The notes beneath the pieces were generated by a model. It ran no database searches. It saw only the letters and a program-made list of their open reading frames with translations, and was not told the origin of the DNA. Below are positions 61,718 to 64,000 of a DNA stretch of 64,000 bases, piece by piece. A program made the translations under genes and the position numbers. The stretch lies in the NCBI RefSeq assembly GCF_900102195.1, contig NZ_FNBE01000008.1, positions 124,001-188,000 of the forward strand. Reading direction: 5' to 3'. This stretch comes from Pseudonocardia oroxyli (lineage in GTDB: Bacteria; Actinomycetota; Actinomycetes; Mycobacteriales; Pseudonocardiaceae). Within the stretch, counting starts at the first letter, position 1; each line of letters starts with the position of its first letter.

Positions 61718-64000
61718 GTGGCCATGCGGCCCCCGGCGGGAGCGCCCTCGCTGTCCCGCCGTACACGGATCCTGCTGATCGCGGCGGCGGTCCTGGTGGT
61801 CGTCCTGCTGGGTGGTTCCCGGCTCGTCGACTTCTACGTCGACTGGCTGTGGTTCGGCGAGACCGGCTTCCGCAGCGTGTTCGGCACGGTGCTCGTCACG
61901 CGGATCATCCAGTTCGTCGTCGGCGGGCTGCTGCTCGGCGGCACGGTCTGGCTGGTCATGTGGCTGGCCTACCGCTTCCGGCCGGTGTTCGTGCCGGTCA
62001 ACGGCCCGGAGGACCCGATCGCGCGGTACCGCACGGTCGTCATCTCGCGGCTGAAGGTGTTCGGGATCGGCATCCCGGTGCTCGTGGGCATCGTGGCCGG
62101 GCTGGCGGCGCAGGGCGACTGGCAGACCGTCCAGATGTTCCTCAACGGCACGCCGTTCAACCAGGTGGACCCCGAGTTCGGGAACGACATCTCGTTCTAC
62201 GCGTTCACCCTGCCGTTCCTGCGGCTGCTGCTGGACTGGCTGTTCGTCGCCGTGGCCGTCGGGTTCGTGGTCTCGCTCGTGGCGAACTACGTGTTCGGCG
62301 GCATTCGGCTGGCGGGTCGGTCGGGGCAGGTCTCGGCGGCGGCGCGGGCCCAGCTCGCGATCCTCGCGGGGCTGTTCGTGCTGCTCAAGGCGGTCGCGTA
62401 CTACCTGGACCGGTACGAGCTGCTGTACTCGGACCGCAACCAGAACTTCTACGGCGCCACCTACACCGATCTCAACGCGGTGATGCCGGCGAAGCTGATC
62501 CTGCTGGTCATCTCCGTGATCTGCGCGGGGGCCTTCTTCGCGGCGGTGTTCCGGCGCAACCTGCAGCTGCCGGGCATCGCGGTGGTGCTGCTGGTGCTCT
62601 CGAGCGTGCTGGTGGGCGCGGCGTGGCCCGCGGTGCTGCAGCAGTTCGTCGTCGCGCCGAACGCCAACGAGCGCGAGGCGCCCTCCATCGAGCGGAACAT
62701 CGCCGCCACCCGCGCGGCCTTCGGGCTCACCGAGGACAAGGTCACGATCGAGCCGTACTCCGGCACGTCGTCGGCCAGCCCCTCGGAGATCCGCAACGAC
62801 ACGGCCACGATCCCGAACATCCGGCTGCTCGACCCGGGCAAGCTCACCAAGACCTTCACCCAGCTCCAGCAGCGGCGGAACTTCTACGGCTTCCCGGACA
62901 AGCTGGACATCGACCGCTACACCGTGAACGGCCAGACCCAGGACTACGTCGTCGCGGCGCGCGAGCTGGACTCGACCGCGCTCGTCGGCAACCAGCAGGA
63001 CTGGATCAACCGGCACCTCGTCTACACGCACGGCAACGGCTTCGTCGCGGCCCCCGCGAACCAGGTCAACGCCGCGCTGGAGGACACCGGCGGCCAGGGC
63101 GGCCTGCCGAACTTCACGGTCAGCGACACCTCGGTGCAGGGCGCCATCCCCGTCCAGCAGCCGCGCATCTACTACGGCGAGCTGATCTCGGACTACTCCA
63201 TCGTCGGGGCCGAGGAGGGCGCGGCGCCGCGCGAGTACGACAGCGACAGCCAGCAGTGGACCTACGACGGCGCCGGGGGCGTCTCGCTGGGCAACCTGTT
63301 CAACCGGGCCGTCTTCTCGCTCTACTACGGCGAGCGGAACATCCTGTTCAACAGCTCGATCAACGACAACTCCAAGATCATCTACAACCGGGACCCGCGG
63401 GACCGCGTCGAGAAGGTCGCCCCCTGGCTAACCCCGGACAACGACCCGTACCCGGCCGTCGTCGACGGGCGGATCCAGTGGATCGTCGACGGCTACACCA
63501 CGCTGCAGCACTACCCGTACGCCGAGCAGGTGCCGCTGGGTGACACCACCCAGGACAGCCAGATCGGGCTGCAGGGCCAGCGGCTGCCGAACGAGAACAT
63601 CAGCTACCTGCGGAACTCGGTGAAGGCGACCGTCGACGCCTACGACGGCACCGTCACGCTCTACGCGTTCGACGAGAACGACCCCGTGCTGCAGACCTGG
63701 ATGAAGACGTTCCCGGGCACGGTGAAACCCGCCTCGGACATCAGCCCTGACCTGCGGGCGCACTTCCGGTACCCCGAGGACCAGTTCAAGGTCCAGCGTG
63801 AGCTGCTGACCCGCTACCACGTGGACAACCCCGGCGAGTTCTTCTCGACGGTCTCGTTCTGGGACGTGCCGTCCGACCCGACGGTCCAGGGCAACACCGG
63901 CGCCTCGCAGGACGCGCAGCCGCCGTACTACCTGCTGACCGGCCTGCCGAACCAGGAGGAGGCGAGCTTCCAGCTCACGAGCGCGCTGGTCAGTCTCCGA
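61718..64000 (+). CDS. UPF0182 family membrane protein (5' part)
   Basis: This frame is open from a GTG at 61718 to the right edge (761 residues visible) and is incomplete. GGAGGA lies 7 nt upstream. The N-terminal third has seven hydrophobic helices, with LVDFYVDWLWFGETGFRSVF typical of UPF0182. The rest is a large exported domain (for example NIAATRAAFGLTEDKV). It matches Rv3193c in position beside the PDZ protease. Function is unknown. Confidence 0.92.
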   Translation, partial: MAMRPPAGAPSLSRRTRILLIAAAVLVVVLLGGSRLVDFYVDWLWFGETGFRSVFGTVLVTRIIQFVVGGLLLGGTVWLVMWLAYRFRPVFVPVNGPEDPIARYRTVVISRLKVFGIGIPVLVGIVAGLAAQGDWQTVQMFLNGTPFNQVDPEFGNDISFYAFTLPFLRLLLDWLFVAVAVGFVVSLVANYVFGGIRLAGRSGQVSAAARAQLAILAGLFVLLKAVAYYLDRYELLYSDRNQNFYGATYTDLNAVMPAKLILLVISVICAGAFFAAVFRRNLQLPGIAVVLLVLSSVLVGAAWPAVLQQFVVAPNANEREAPSIERNIAATRAAFGLTEDKVTIEPYSGTSSASPSEIRNDTATIPNIRLLDPGKLTKTFTQLQQRRNFYGFPDKLDIDRYTVNGQTQDYVVAARELDSTALVGNQQDWINRHLVYTHGNGFVAAPANQVNAALEDTGGQGGLPNFTVSDTSVQGAIPVQQPRIYYGELISDYSIVGAEEGAAPREYDSDSQQWTYDGAGGVSLGNLFNRAVFSLYYGERNILFNSSINDNSKIIYNRDPRDRVEKVAPWLTPDNDPYPAVVDGRIQWIVDGYTTLQHYPYAEQVPLGDTTQDSQIGLQGQRLPNENISYLRNSVKATVDAYDGTVTLYAFDENDPVLQTWMKTFPGTVKPASDISPDLRAHFRYPEDQFKVQRELLTRYHVDNPGEFFSTVSFWDVPSDPTVQGNTGASQDAQPPYYLLTGLPNQEEASFQLTSALVSLR

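Overview
The window is chromosomal DNA from a high-G+C actinobacterium, most likely of the order Pseudonocardiales (Pseudonocardia-like). This rests on the very high G+C, frequent GTG starts, WhiB7 with an AT-hook, mycoredoxin, AdnA/AdnB, UvrD2 with a tetracysteine tail, DUF3107, DUF2342 and UPF0182 proteins, and the gene order. From memory, the backbone follows Mycobacterium tuberculosis Rv3212 back to Rv3193c: Rv3212-like propeller, rhlE, ferritin-like protein, DUF3107, DUF4873, TetR, moeZ, TIGR02569 protein, alkyltransferase-like protein, lipV-like hydrolase, adnA, adnB, TrkA-type channel, nudC, mycoredoxin, uvrD2, whiB7, ABC1 kinase, ThiF-like protein, DUF2342, PDZ/Lon-like protease, UPF0182. 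Blocks of other genes are inserted into this order. No phage, CRISPR, rRNA or tRNA was seen.

Layout. 1-3950: PH-domain protein, PHP phosphoesterase, RecB-like nuclease, small membrane protein and mgtE in one tight + strand run. 3951-4110: a 160-bp MITE-like element between convergent genes. 4111-8682: membrane-anchored propeller, rhlE, ferritin-like protein, DUF3107, DUF4873. 8672-12016: TetR repressor facing an SDR / AurF-type diiron oxygenase / hydrolase operon, with twin palindromic operators between them. 12018-16111: second TetR, copA, and a membrane-anchored copper-associated protein. 16243-24563: hydrolase, moeZ, a huge repeat protein, TIGR02569 protein, HemD-regulator fusion, alkyltransferase-like protein. 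24574-33526: lipV-like hydrolase, adnA, a GH16 lipoprotein, adnB. 33526-39626: a minus-strand run with a LytS/LytTR two-component system and two solute:sodium symporters, each with a small partner. 39698-46550: saccharopine-dehydrogenase-like protein, K+ channel, exonuclease III, DUF4142 protein plus class F sortase, proA, membrane protein. 46607-50306: two M16 peptidases and nudC. 50315-51509: a MITE with an IS982-type element inserted at its end. 51506-55145: mycoredoxin, uvrD2, and whiB7 with a leader ORF and attenuator. 55297-64000: ABC1 kinase, ThiF-like protein, DUF45 protease, a 600-bp non-coding repeat array, DUF2342 protein, PDZ/Lon-like protease, and UPF0182 (runs off the end).

How the genes work together. 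Four themes recur. DNA repair: AdnA, AdnB, UvrD2, exonuclease III, RecB-like nuclease and alkyltransferase-like protein. Redox and antibiotic stress: mycoredoxin, NudC and WhiB7 with its regulated leader. Envelope and metal handling: CopA, MgtE, sortase, GH16 and the giant stalk protein. Nutrient sensing: LytS/LytTR beside the symporters. Many cistrons overlap by ATGA or GTGA, so long polycistronic units are likely. About eleven genes have a TAnnnT -10 box 6-8 nt before the start codon, pointing to leaderless transcripts.

The least expected structures are: two MITE-like elements whose ends fall at gene stop codons; a pair of inverted DnaA-box-like sites with identical 10-bp spacing in two unrelated divergent promoters; a covarying family of long perfect hairpins, one of which contains a stop codon; four tandem palindromes inside the symporter operon; and the 58.4-59.1 kb non-coding repeat array. 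All coordinates were read by eye and no database search was possible.
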